64,000 nucleotides of DNA, from the NCBI RefSeq assembly GCF_030403745.1, contig NZ_JAQMWP010000002.1, forward strand, positions 806,001 to 870,000. The letters are read 5' to 3'. The position numbers and the translations under genes were made by a program. The DNA comes from Streptomyces sp. S.PB5 (GTDB lineage: Bacteria; Actinomycetota; Actinomycetes; Streptomycetales; Streptomycetaceae). Each line of letters opens with the position of its first letter. Within the stretch, counting starts at the first letter, position 1. The notes under the pieces are model-generated. The model did not search any database. It was not told where the DNA came from and saw nothing but the letters and a program-made list of their open reading frames with translations. This document shows, in pieces, positions 24,936 to 33,226 of the stretch.

Positions 24936-26849
24936 ATGACGATCGTGACGACGATCCGACATGAGGTACTGACGCTGCCCGCCGCGGAGTTGGGCCCGGA
25001 CAACCCGCTACCGCCCCTGCGACCGGTGGAAGAGATCCACCGTGCGGACGAGGAACGCCACGACCTGCCGCGCGAGATGGCTCGCCAGATCGGCTACGAG
25101 CCGCTGCGCAGCCTGCTTCCCGTGCAGGTCCGGGACGGCTACGACCGGGTCCGCGAGCCACGCGGCATCGACACCCTCGTCATCGAGAACGACCGGCTGC
25201 GGGCCACCGTGCTCCCGGGCCTCGGCGGCCGGATCGCCTCCCTGTTCCACAAGCCGTCGGGCCGCGAACTCCTCTACCGCAACCCCGTGTTCCAGCCCGC
25301 CGCCTTCGCCCTCAACGGAGCCTGGTTCTCCGGCGGCATCGAATGGAACATCGGCGCCACGGGACACACCACCCTCTCCTGCGCGCCCCTGCACGCCGCC
25401 CGGGTCCCCGCCCCCGACGGCGGGGAGATGCTCCGCCTGTGGGAGTGGGAACGGCTGCGCGACCTGCCCTTCCAGGTCGATCTGTGGCTGCCGGAGGGAT
25501 CCGACTTCCTCTACACCGGTGTGCGCATACGCAATCCGCACGAGAGGCCGGTGCCGACGTACTGGTGGTCCAACATCGCCGTGCCGGAGGAACGCCGGGT
25601 GCTCGCACCCGCCGACGACGCCTGGCAGTTCGGGTACGAGCGCCGACTGCGCCGGGTACCCGTCCCCTCGTACGAGGAGATACGCCGGCTCCCGCACGCC
25701 GCCGACTACTTCTACGACCTTCCCGACGCCCGGCGCCGCTGGATCGCCGCCCTCGACGCGGACGGGCACGGGCTGGTGCAGACGTCCACCGATGCGCTGC
25801 GCGGGCGCAAGCTGTTCGTGTGGGGTACGGGGCGGGGCGGGCGGCGCTGGCAGGAGTGGCTCACCGAGCCCGGGACCGGCGGCTACTGCGAGATCCAGGC
25901 CGGGCTCGCCCGCACCCAGCTGGAGCATGTGCGACTGGACGCGGAGAGCGAGGTGTCCTGGCTGGAGGCGTACGGGCCGCTGAGCTCCCCGCCGGACGTG
26001 GCGGCCGCGGAGGCGCGGCTCGAAGCCGTACTCCCGCGTGCGGACGTCGACAGCGCGTACGCCGCCTGGAAGCCGTACGCCGACTCCGAACCCGGTGAGA
26101 TCCTCGCCGTCGGCTCCGGGTGGGGTGCCCTCGAAGTCCTGCGCGCGGACTGGAAGCTGCCCGGCACACCCTTCGACGAGAACACCCTAGGCGAGGCGCA
26201 GCAGCCGTGGCTGCGGTTGCTGCGTACCGGAGTGCTGCCCGAGCCGCGCCGGGTGCGGCCGCCCGGGCAGACACCGGTCGCCCCGCACTGGCGGGACATG
26301 CTGGAGACCGCGCCCGCCACCCCGCACACCGAGTACCACCTCGGTGTCGCGCAGTGGCATGCCGGTGACCGCGCCCAGGCCGTGCGCAGCTGGGAGCGGG
26401 CCCTCGAACTCGCCCCGTCGCTCTGGCCGTTGCTGCGCTGTCTCGCCGTGTCCGACCAGGAGGTCGGCAACCATGAGCGGGCCGCGGACCGGTACGCCGA
26501 GGCCTTCGACGACCTGTGCCGGGAGCGGCGGGACGCGGGGGAGGCGTGGACCGCGGCCACCGCAGCGCTCGGGCGGGAGGCGATCGAGGCGCTGCTCGCC
26601 GTACGGCGCGCGAAGGACGCGCGGTCGGTGTGGGAGCGGCTGCACGCGGGGACGCGGGCGCGGGGGCGATTCCGGTTCGTCGAGGCCCAGTTGCTGTGCG
26701 CCGAGGGGCGGCGGGACGAGGCGCGGGCCGTGTTCGAGGAGGGGTTCGAGGTCGCCGACCTGAGGGAAGGGGCGGAGGCCGTGGGGCGGTTGTGGGCGCG
26801 GGTGAGCGATGAGCCGCTTCCGGCGCGCTACGACTTCCGTATGCGCTGA
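24936..26849 (+). CDS. DUF5107 domain protein with C-terminal TPR repeats
   Basis: A 637-residue protein. Residues about 60-360 form an aldose-epimerase-like beta-sandwich of the DUF5107 type (NDRLRATVLPGLGGRIASLF; ELLYRNPVFQPAAFALNGAW; GGIEWNIGATGHT). The C-terminal half has tetratricopeptide repeats (EYHLGVAQWHAGDRAQAVRS and VGNHERAADRYAEAFDDL). A role in carbohydrate binding or conversion is plausible, but no reaction is known. It ends 23 bp from the convergent VOC gene; its last codons are partly duplicated downstream of the stop (12-bp direct repeats at 26840-26851 and 26857-26868). Confidence 0.88.
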   Translation: MTIVTTIRHEVLTLPAAELGPDNPLPPLRPVEEIHRADEERHDLPREMARQIGYEPLRSLLPVQVRDGYDRVREPRGIDTLVIENDRLRATVLPGLGGRIASLFHKPSGRELLYRNPVFQPAAFALNGAWFSGGIEWNIGATGHTTLSCAPLHAARVPAPDGGEMLRLWEWERLRDLPFQVDLWLPEGSDFLYTGVRIRNPHERPVPTYWWSNIAVPEERRVLAPADDAWQFGYERRLRRVPVPSYEEIRRLPHAADYFYDLPDARRRWIAALDADGHGLVQTSTDALRGRKLFVWGTGRGGRRWQEWLTEPGTGGYCEIQAGLARTQLEHVRLDAESEVSWLEAYGPLSSPPDVAAAEARLEAVLPRADVDSAYAAWKPYADSEPGEILAVGSGWGALEVLRADWKLPGTPFDENTLGEAQQPWLRLLRTGVLPEPRRVRPPGQTPVAPHWRDMLETAPATPHTEYHLGVAQWHAGDRAQAVRSWERALELAPSLWPLLRCLAVSDQEVGNHERAADRYAEAFDDLCRERRDAGEAWTAATAALGREAIEALLAVRRAKDARSVWERLHAGTRARGRFRFVEAQLLCAEGRRDEARAVFEEGFEVADLREGAEAVGRLWARVSDEPLPARYDFRMR

Positions 26850-26872
26850 CGTTCTGTATGCGCTGACGCGGA

Positions 26873-27220
26873 TTACGCCCGGCGGTCCACGTACTCGTAC
26901 ACCACCCCGTCCGGGTGCATCGCGATCAGATTGCGCCCCGCCGGGGTGCCCACCGGGCCCGCGATGATGTGCGCGCCCAGCTCGGTCAGTACCTGATGGG
27001 CCTCGTCGACGTCCTTCACGGCGATCGTGGCCGCGACCTTGCGCAGGATCTCCAATTCGGCCTCGGGGCCGCTCATCAGGAGGAAGCAGCCGACCGCGGC
27101 CACCTGCACCCCGCCGCGCTCGAAACGGAGGGCCGGGCCGCCGGCCAGGCGTTCGTAGAAGGGGACCGCGGTCTCCAGGTCGTCGACGCAGACACGCAGC
27201 GTGGCTCCCAGAATGTCCAT
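26873..27220 (-). CDS. VOC-family (glyoxalase/bleomycin resistance fold) protein
   Basis: A 115-residue single VOC module: start MDILGATLRVCVDDLETAVP, FYERLAGGPALRFERGGVQV, then TELGAHIIAGPVGTPAGRNL and MHPDGVVYEYVDRR at the end. The C-terminal Glu of VVYEYV is the usual metal-ligand position. Substrate unknown. I use the ATG at 27218-27220; a longer start (27265) adds a basic, unconserved leader. Convergent with the DUF5107 gene. Confidence 0.85.
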   Translation of the reverse strand: MDILGATLRVCVDDLETAVPFYERLAGGPALRFERGGVQVAAVGCFLLMSGPEAELEILRKVAATIAVKDVDEAHQVLTELGAHIIAGPVGTPAGRNLIAMHPDGVVYEYVDRRA

Positions 27221-27370
27221 GCGGACGAGCCTAGTTGGAGCGGCCGGAGGAGGAGATCGTTTCACGCGATCCCCTCACCCCGCTCCCGTGCCGTCCGTTA
27301 CGGGGTTCCGCCGCACGGGCGGCCGTGCCGGACCGCGTTATGCATAGGGACGTACGGGTACCCGGCGGCC

Positions 27371-27916
27371 ATGGACCGCTTGGATCATCTGGAGCACCTG
27401 GACAAACATCTGGTCGACGAGCTGGCGCAGGTGGCGCGCGAGACCGTGCGCGAGGAACTGCGCGAACAGACTCGCAAGCAGCGCCGCACGGCCATGCTGT
27501 ACGCCGCGTCCGGCGCCGTCGCCCTGTACGCGGGGGCCGCCCTGGCCCTGACACTGGGGCTGGTTCTCGCCCTCGGCCTGCCCGACTGGGCGGCCGCGGT
27601 GATCACCGCCGTGATCCTCGGAATCGTCGCCTACGCGCTGCGCGCCGCCGCGAAGCCGTCCGCGTCCCGGCCCACGCCGGAGCGGGAGGCGGAGCTCACC
27701 GCGAGCCACGACCAGGTCGCCGGCGGTACCGGACCGGCCTCGCCGTCGACTGGGCTCGGCATGCCGTATCCGCCGGTGCCGCCCGTCGCGCCGGGCGGCA
27801 CCGGCGGGGCGACCGGGGCGCCCGGCGCGGGCACACCGGCCGCGGGGATGCCGGGCCCCGGCGTACCGCCGAAGCCGGACGACATCGATCCCGAGCAGCC
27901 GCACCATCGGGCGTGA
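27371..27916 (+). CDS. Phage-holin-family (PF07332-like) membrane protein
   Basis: A 181-residue protein. An amphipathic charged helix (residues 1-40, HLDKHLVDELAQVARETVRE) precedes two membrane helices (AMLYAASGAVALYAGAALAL and PDWAAAVITAVILGIVAYAL). The C-terminal 75 residues are Pro/Gly/Ala-rich and likely disordered. These actinobacterial holin-fold proteins are chromosomal and not prophage remnants. GGGTACCC lies just upstream (27356-27363), but its -35 does not fit SigB well. Seven bp separate it from the SDR gene. Confidence 0.85.
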   Translation: MDRLDHLEHLDKHLVDELAQVARETVREELREQTRKQRRTAMLYAASGAVALYAGAALALTLGLVLALGLPDWAAAVITAVILGIVAYALRAAAKPSASRPTPEREAELTASHDQVAGGTGPASPSTGLGMPYPPVPPVAPGGTGGATGAPGAGTPAAGMPGPGVPPKPDDIDPEQPHHRA

Positions 27917-27922
27917 TGCGCG

Positions 27923-28969
27923 GTGGGGCCCTGGAACAGCCCGTCCCGGCGCGGCCGTACCGTCGTGGTGACCGGGGCCAGCGGCGGCGTGGGGCGGGCC
28001 ACGGCCCTGGCCTTCGCCGCCCGGGGCGACCGGGTCGCCCTGCTGGCCCGGGGACGCGAGGGGCTCGCGGCCGCGGCGGACGAGGTGCAGCGGGCCGGGG
28101 GTGAGGCGCTCGTCGTCACCGTGGACATGGCCGACGCCAAGGCCGTCGACGACGCGGCACAGAAGGTCACCGACGCCTTCGGACACATCGACGTGTGGGT
28201 CAACAACGCCTTCGCCGGTGTCTTCGCGCCGTTCACGCAGATCACCCCGGACGAGTTCCGACGGGTCACCGAAGTGACCTACCTGGGCTATGTGTTCGGC
28301 ACCCGGGCCGCGCTGCGGCACATGCTGCCGCGCGACCGGGGCACGATCGTGCAGGTCGGCTCGGCGCTCGCGTACCGGGGGATTCCGCTGCAGTCCGCGT
28401 ACTGCGGGGCCAAGCACGCCATCCAGGGCTTCAACGAGTCCCTGCGCTGCGAGTTGCTGCACTCCGGCAGTGGTGTCCGTACGACGATGGTGCAGCTGCC
28501 CGCCGTCAACACCCCGCAGTTCGACTGGGTGTTGAGCCGGATGCCGGGGCGGGCCCGGCCCGTCGCGCCGGTGTACCAGCCGGAGGTCGCGGCGCGGGCG
28601 ATCGTGCACGCGGCCTCGCACGGACGGCGGCGGGAGTACTGGGTGGGCGGTTCGACCGTGGCGGCGCTCGTCGCCAATGCTGTGATGCCGGGGGTACTGG
28701 ACCGGTATCTGGCGCGGACCGCGTTCGAGGCGCAGCAGGACGAGGCGCAGCAGGACGAGGGAGCGTACGGGGGGACGGGGAACCTGTGGAGTCCGGCCGA
28801 CGGGCCGCACGGGCACGACTTCGGGGCGCACGGACGGTTCGACGAGGAGTCCCGTCCGGGCAGCCGGCAGGAGTGGATGTCCCTCAGGAGGGGCCAGGTG
28901 GGGAAGGCGCTCACGGTCGGGGCAGGCGTTCTCGCGGCACGCAGGCTTGCTCGCCTCGTACGCCGTTAG
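27923..28969 (+). CDS. Short-chain dehydrogenase/reductase with C-terminal extension
   Basis: A 348-residue SDR. Cofactor motif TGASGGVGRATALAFAARGD (TGxxxGxG); NNAF at the end of strand 4; catalytic Ser in VQVGSALAYRG and YxxxK as YCGAK. Residues about 250-348 are an extension with a short repeat (EAQQDEAQQDE), a Gly-rich stretch and a basic C-terminus that ends ARRLARLVRR. Substrate unknown. GTG at 27923 lies 7 bp after the holin-family stop, so both are likely on one transcript. The 3' end lies inside a tandem DNA duplication. Confidence 0.9.
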   Translation: MGPWNSPSRRGRTVVVTGASGGVGRATALAFAARGDRVALLARGREGLAAAADEVQRAGGEALVVTVDMADAKAVDDAAQKVTDAFGHIDVWVNNAFAGVFAPFTQITPDEFRRVTEVTYLGYVFGTRAALRHMLPRDRGTIVQVGSALAYRGIPLQSAYCGAKHAIQGFNESLRCELLHSGSGVRTTMVQLPAVNTPQFDWVLSRMPGRARPVAPVYQPEVAARAIVHAASHGRRREYWVGGSTVAALVANAVMPGVLDRYLARTAFEAQQDEAQQDEGAYGGTGNLWSPADGPHGHDFGAHGRFDEESRPGSRQEWMSLRRGQVGKALTVGAGVLAARRLARLVRR

Positions 28970-29017
28970 ACGTTGGACCACGCACGCCTCGTACGCCGTC
29001 AGACGTTGGACCCGCAC
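28953..29017. repeat. Tandem 32/33-bp duplication at the SDR 3' end
   Basis: Copy 1 (28953-28985) and copy 2 (28986-29017) begin GCCTCGTACGCCGT and differ by one substitution (TTAG/TCAG) and a one-base deletion. Copy 1 holds the SDR stop codon TAG; copy 2 is non-coding. A shorter third remnant (GCCGCTGGACGG) follows. This looks like slipped-strand duplication. Confidence 0.75.
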
Positions 29018-29038
29018 GCCGCTGGACGGCCTGCGCCA

Positions 29039-30130
29039 CTAGGCGACCCTGAACTCCCTTGCCTCCTCCGCCCTCAGCGTCAGCCCGTGCCCGATCCCCG
29101 TCGTCGGGGTCACCGTGCCGCCCGTCGGGTCCAGGGCGCCGTCGAAGAGCAGGGACTCGATGCGGACGTGGTCGTGGAACCACTCGATGTGGCGGAGGTT
29201 GGGGATCGAGGCCGCGGCCGCGGCGTGGGCGTGCGGGGCGCAGTGGGCGGAGATCTCCAAACCGTGGGCCTGGGCCAGGGCTGCGGCGCGGAGGAACTCG
29301 GTCAGGCCGCCGCAGCGGGTGGCGTCCACCTGGAGGCAGTCGACGGCTTCCGCGGTGATCATGCGGGCGAAGTAGGGCAGGTCGTAACCGTATTCGCCGG
29401 CCGTCACATCGCAGACCAGCGCGTCGCGGACCAGGCGCAGCCCTGTCAGGTCGTCCGACGACACCGGCTCCTCGAACCAGCCGACACCCAGTTCGGCGAG
29501 GACCCCGCCGACCCGTACCGCCTGCTTGCGGGTGTACGCCCCGTTCGCGTCGACGTACAACTCCGCCCGCGAACCGATGACTTGGCGAGCCGCCCGGACC
29601 CGGGCGAGGTCGCGGGGGACCGCCCGGCCCCAGCTCTCGCCGATCTTCATCTTCACGCGCGGAATCTGCTGACCGTGCACCCAGCCGCCCAACTGCGCGG
29701 CCAGGTGCGTGTCGTCGTACGTCGTGAAGCCGCCGCTGCCGTAGACCGGCACCTGGTGGCGGACCGTGCCGAGGAGTGCGCACAGGGGGACTTCCAGGAG
29801 ACGGGCCTTGAGGTCCCACAGGGCGATGTCGAGCGCCGAGATCGCGCACGCGGCGATGCCCTGGCGGCCCATGTTCCGTACCGAGCGGCACATCGCGTCG
29901 TGCACGGCCGGGATGTCCAGCGCGTCGCGGCCCGCCACCAGCGGAGCCAGGTGTTCGCGCAGGAAGTCGCCGACCGCCCGCGGGCCGTACGTCCAGCCCG
30001 TGCCGGTCGCGTCGCCCGCGGTCACCTCGGTGACCACCACGGTCGTGGAGTCCCAGGCCAGGGTGCCGTCGGCCTCGGGGGCGTCGGTGGGCACCGTGAG
30101 GACCGACACCGCCGGCGGATGCAGCTTCAT
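29039..30130 (-). CDS. Enolase-superfamily enzyme (mandelate racemase/muconate lactonizing group)
   Basis: A 363-residue protein. The N-terminal capping domain is followed by a (beta/alpha) barrel with the first catalytic lysine motif KMKIG at about 165. Metal ligands follow in ELYVDANGAYTRKQA (Asp), WFEEPVSSDDL (Glu) and VTAGEYGYD (Glu). The late ISAHCAPHAHAAAAA offers a possible second acid/base His as in mandelate racemase-type members. Substrate cannot be assigned; racemase, dehydratase or dipeptide epimerase are all possible. It starts 2 bp after the F420-dependent oxidoreductase stop, so the two form an operon. Confidence 0.88.
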   Translation of the reverse strand: MKLHPPAVSVLTVPTDAPEADGTLAWDSTTVVVTEVTAGDATGTGWTYGPRAVGDFLREHLAPLVAGRDALDIPAVHDAMCRSVRNMGRQGIAACAISALDIALWDLKARLLEVPLCALLGTVRHQVPVYGSGGFTTYDDTHLAAQLGGWVHGQQIPRVKMKIGESWGRAVPRDLARVRAARQVIGSRAELYVDANGAYTRKQAVRVGGVLAELGVGWFEEPVSSDDLTGLRLVRDALVCDVTAGEYGYDLPYFARMITAEAVDCLQVDATRCGGLTEFLRAAALAQAHGLEISAHCAPHAHAAAAASIPNLRHIEWFHDHVRIESLLFDGALDPTGGTVTPTTGIGHGLTLRAEEAREFRVA

Positions 30131-30132
30131 CG

Positions 30133-31092
30133 TCAGTCCTGCTGGAGCTGGGGCAGCACCTTCGTACGGTAGAAGTCGAAGAAGCCGCGTTGGTCGGGGC
30201 CGATCTGGTTGACGTAGACGCGGTCGAAGCCCGCGTCGGCGAAGGCGGAGAGCGCGGCCACGTGCTCGTCCACGTCGTCCCCGCACACCGCCTTCTCGCT
30301 CACCGTCTCCTCGGTGACCAGCGGTTGCAGCTGCTCGAAGTGGCGTGGCGAGGGCAGGATCTGGGCCATCTCGCCCGGCAGGAACTGATTGCCCCACAGC
30401 CGGTGCACGGTGCGTACCGCCTCGTCGCGGTCCGTGCCCCAGCAGACCTTCGTACCGCCGCTGACGAGCTTCGCGCCCCCGCCGCCCTTGCGGAACTGGG
30501 CCACCATCGACTCGTCCGGCGTCATCGTGATGTAGCCGTCGCCGACGCGCGCCGCGAGCGAGGTCGCCGCCGGGCCGAAGCCGGAGATGTCGATGGGGAC
30601 CGGCTCGTCGGGGACGGTGTAGAGGCGGGCGTTCTCGACCTGGTAGTGCGTGCCGTGGTGATTGACCTCCTCGCCGGTGAAGAGCCGGCGCATGATCTGG
30701 ATCGACTCCTCCAGCATCTCGAGGCGGATGTGGGCGGGCGGCCAGACATGGCCCAGGATGTGCTCGTTGAGGGCCTCGCCGCTGCCCACGCCCAGCCGGA
30801 AGCGGCCGTCCGTCATCACGGCCGTGGTCGCCGCGGCCTGCGCCACCACCGCCGGGTGTGTGCGCACGGTCGGGCAGGTGACCGCCGTCTCCACGGGCAG
30901 CGACACCGCCTCCGAGAGTGCGCCGAGGACCGACCAGACGAACGGACTCTGGCCCTGTGCGTCGTTCCACGGATGGAAGTGGTCCGAGATCCACAGGGAG
31001 CGGAAACCGGCCTGCTCGGCCATCCTCGCCTGCTCGACGAGGTCCGCGGGGCCGAACTCCTCGCAGGACAGGAAGTAACCGTACTCGGGCAT
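30133..31092 (-). CDS. F420-dependent LLM-class oxidoreductase (TIGR03557-type)
   Basis: A 319-residue luciferase-like monooxygenase-fold protein close to F420-dependent glucose-6-phosphate dehydrogenases. Key segments: MPEYGYFLSCEEFGPADLVE, FRSLWISDHFHPWNDAQGQS, TAVTCPTVRTHPAVVAQAAA, DGRFRLGVGSGEALNEHILG. The SDHFHPW region contains the family catalytic-type His. It probably uses coenzyme F420; the substrate is unknown. It is first in an operon with the enolase-superfamily gene, and a textbook SigB-type promoter lies 50 bp upstream. Confidence 0.9.
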   Translation of the reverse strand: MPEYGYFLSCEEFGPADLVEQARMAEQAGFRSLWISDHFHPWNDAQGQSPFVWSVLGALSEAVSLPVETAVTCPTVRTHPAVVAQAAATTAVMTDGRFRLGVGSGEALNEHILGHVWPPAHIRLEMLEESIQIMRRLFTGEEVNHHGTHYQVENARLYTVPDEPVPIDISGFGPAATSLAARVGDGYITMTPDESMVAQFRKGGGGAKLVSGGTKVCWGTDRDEAVRTVHRLWGNQFLPGEMAQILPSPRHFEQLQPLVTEETVSEKAVCGDDVDEHVAALSAFADAGFDRVYVNQIGPDQRGFFDFYRTKVLPQLQQD

Positions 31093-31141
31093 GGGGGTAC
31101 CTCCGATACCTCCGCAAGGGGTGGGACGGGACGTGGTCCGG

Positions 31142-31165
31142 GTACCCGACGGCGCGGCCGGAAAC
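31142..31165 (-). promoter_or_regulatory. SigB-type promoter of the LLM/enolase operon
   Basis: On the minus strand GTTT (31162-31165), a 14-bp spacer and GGGTAC (31142-31147) match the Streptomyces SigB consensus GNNT-N14-16-GGGTAC. The predicted transcript start is about 31135, giving a 43-nt leader to the ATG at 31092. Confidence 0.7.
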
Positions 31166-31273
31166 CGGCGGACGCCGGGTCTTGCCGACCGCGGGCCGGG
31201 ACGGACGTTTGGGCCCTCCGGCCAGGGTTACGCGGAAGGCTCCCGAGGTACGCGACAGCCCCGGAGGCGCACC

Positions 31274-33226
31274 GTGAGCCGACCCCGCATCGTGATCGTC
31301 GGTGCCGGATTCGCCGGGTACCGGACGGCCCGCACACTGGCCCGGCTGACCCGGCACAAGGCCGAGATCACCCTGCTCAACCCGACCGACTACTTCCTGT
31401 ATCTGCCCCTGCTGCCCCAGGTCGCCGCCGGCATCCTGGAACCGCGCCGGGTCACCGTCTCCCTGTCGGACACCCTGCCTCATGTGCGGCTGGTGCTCGG
31501 CGAGGCCGACGGCATCGACCTCGACGGGCAAAGCGTGCAGTACACGGACCCCGAGGGCGGTGTCGGCACCCTGCCGTACGACCGGCTGGTCATCGCCGTC
31601 GGCAGCGTCAACAAACTGCTGCCGATCCCCGGGGTCGCCGAGCACGCGCACGGGTTCCGGGGGCTGCCCGAGGCGCTGTACCTCCGCGACCACATCACCC
31701 GGCAGGTGGAGCTGGCGGCTGCCGCGGACGACCCCGAGTCGTGCGCCGCGCGCTGCACCTTCGTGGTGGTCGGCGCGGGCTACACCGGCACCGAGGTCGC
31801 CGCACACGGGCAGATGTACACCGAAGCCCAGGTCCGCAAGCACCCCCTGCGGGACGGCATGCGGCCACGCTGGATGCTGCTCGACATCGCGCCGCGCGTC
31901 CTGCCCGAGATGGACGAACGGCTCTCCCGCACCGCCGACCGGGTGCTCCGGCAGCGGGGCGTCGACGTACGCATGGGGACCTCCGTCAAGGAGGCCACGC
32001 ACGGGGGAGTGCTGCTGAGCGACGGGGAGTTCGTCGAGACGCGTACGGTCGTGTGGTGCGTGGGCGTCCGGCCCGATCCGCTCGTCCAGGACGTCGGACA
32101 GCCCCTGGAGCGGGGGCGGCTCATCGTGGACCCCTACCTCCAAGTGCCGGGCAGGCCCGAGGTGTTCGCGTGCGGGGACGCGGCCGCGGTACCGGATCTC
32201 CACAACCCCGGTTCGTTCACGCCGATGACCGCGCAGCACGCCTGGCGGCACGGCCAGGTCGCGGCGCGGAACGTCGCCGCGTCGCTGGGGATCGGCGGGC
32301 GGCGCGCCTACCGCCACCGTGACCTCGGGTTCGTGGTGGACCTCGGCGGCGCGAAGGCCGCGGCCAATCCCCTGGGCGTCCCCCTGCCGGGCCCCCTGGC
32401 CGGCCTCGTCACCCGCGGCTACCACCTCGCGGCGATGCCGGGCAACCGGGTCCGGGTCGCCGCGGACTGGCTCCTCGACGCCGTACTCCCGCGCCAGGCC
32501 GTGCAGTTGGGGCTCGTACGGTCGTGGTCGGTACCGCTGGACACGGCGTCACCGGAGCTGGCACGGGTGCCGGGGAGGCCGGAGCGGGACGAGGGGACGG
32601 GGGGCGGCAAGCCGGAGCGCGACGAGGACGAACCGGCGGCCGCGGGTGGCTCGGCGGGTGGCGAAACGGGCGGCGCGAAGGAGCCGTTGGGGTCCCGGCG
32701 GGATGGCCGGGCGCCTGGGAAGGGTCGGTCGGGTGGTGGGCCCGCCAGCAACCAGCCTGTGGCCGAGCCCGCCAGGAACCGGCCCGGTGGTGAGCCCGCG
32801 AAGGACCGGCCTGGTGGTGAGCTCGCCGGGAACTGGCCTGCGGCTGAGCCCGTGAAGGGCCGGCCGGGTGATGGGCCCGCCGGGAACCAGCCTGGTGGTG
32901 AGCCAGCTAGGAACCAGCCTGGTGAACCCGCCAAGAACCAACCCGGCGGTGAACCGGCCAAGAACCAACCCGGCGGTGAACCCGCCAAGAACCAACCCGG
33001 TGGCGAACCGGCGAAGAACCAGCCCGGCGGCGAACCCGCCAAGGCCCCCGGCCCCGCCGCTGCACCCGCCTTTGACCCGGGCCCGAGCGTCGGCGGCGGC
33101 TCGGCCGAGTCGCCCGCCCCGGACCCCGGCGCGGCCCCGGCTCCGCATACCACTCCCGCTCCCGGTCCCGTCGAACGTTCCGACCGCCCCGACCGCCCCG
33201 CTCACCCCGCGGAGGGAGACTCATGA
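31274..33226 (+). CDS. Type II NADH dehydrogenase-like flavoprotein with repetitive C-terminal tail
   Basis: A 650-residue protein. Residues 1-430 are an NDH-2-type NAD(P)H:quinone oxidoreductase: FAD motif IVIVGAGFAGYRTARTL, NADH motif FVVVGAGYTGTEVAAHGQ, and the second FAD motif VFACGDAAAVPDL, then a C-terminal membrane-attachment region (LAGLVTRGYHLAAMPGNRVR). From about 430 the chain becomes charged and Gly-rich, and residues 493-590 are eleven nonapeptide repeats near NQPGGEPAK, followed by a Pro/Ala-rich end. NDH-2 enzymes are usually about 400-450 residues, so the tail is an addition. GTG at 31274 is preceded by GGAGG. It overlaps transketolase by ATGA. Confidence 0.9.
   Translation: MSRPRIVIVGAGFAGYRTARTLARLTRHKAEITLLNPTDYFLYLPLLPQVAAGILEPRRVTVSLSDTLPHVRLVLGEADGIDLDGQSVQYTDPEGGVGTLPYDRLVIAVGSVNKLLPIPGVAEHAHGFRGLPEALYLRDHITRQVELAAAADDPESCAARCTFVVVGAGYTGTEVAAHGQMYTEAQVRKHPLRDGMRPRWMLLDIAPRVLPEMDERLSRTADRVLRQRGVDVRMGTSVKEATHGGVLLSDGEFVETRTVVWCVGVRPDPLVQDVGQPLERGRLIVDPYLQVPGRPEVFACGDAAAVPDLHNPGSFTPMTAQHAWRHGQVAARNVAASLGIGGRRAYRHRDLGFVVDLGGAKAAANPLGVPLPGPLAGLVTRGYHLAAMPGNRVRVAADWLLDAVLPRQAVQLGLVRSWSVPLDTASPELARVPGRPERDEGTGGGKPERDEDEPAAAGGSAGGETGGAKEPLGSRRDGRAPGKGRSGGGPASNQPVAEPARNRPGGEPAKDRPGGELAGNWPAAEPVKGRPGDGPAGNQPGGEPARNQPGEPAKNQPGGEPAKNQPGGEPAKNQPGGEPAKNQPGGEPAKAPGPAAAPAFDPGPSVGGGSAESPAPDPGAAPAPHTTPAPGPVERSDRPDRPAHPAEGDS
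32750..33043 (+). repeat. 27-bp tandem repeat array inside the NDH-2 tail
   Basis: Eleven coding units, ten of 27 bp and one of 24 bp, encode NQPGGEPAK and variants (NQPVAEPAR, NRPGGEPAK, DRPGGELAG, NWPAAEPVK, GRPGDGPAG and so on). The last four units are identical in protein and nearly so in DNA, so the array probably grows from its 3' side. The reading frame is preserved throughout. Confidence 0.9.

Noticed and set aside
27356-27363. GGGTACCC ahead of the holin-family gene as a SigB promoter
   Set aside because: The best -35 is GTTA at 15-bp spacing, which does not fit GNNT; the leader would be only a few bases.
27371-27916. Prophage remnant because of a holin-family protein
   Set aside because: No integrase, tail, terminase or attachment site is nearby, and this holin fold is common in Streptomyces chromosomes.
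29039-32425. Single minus-strand frame of over 1100 codons
   Set aside because: Only its C-terminal 363 codons (the enolase-superfamily gene) make sense. The upstream part is antisense to NDH-2 and out of frame with the LLM gene.
32750-33043. CRISPR array
   Set aside because: The 27-bp units are directly joined without spacers and keep a protein reading frame.
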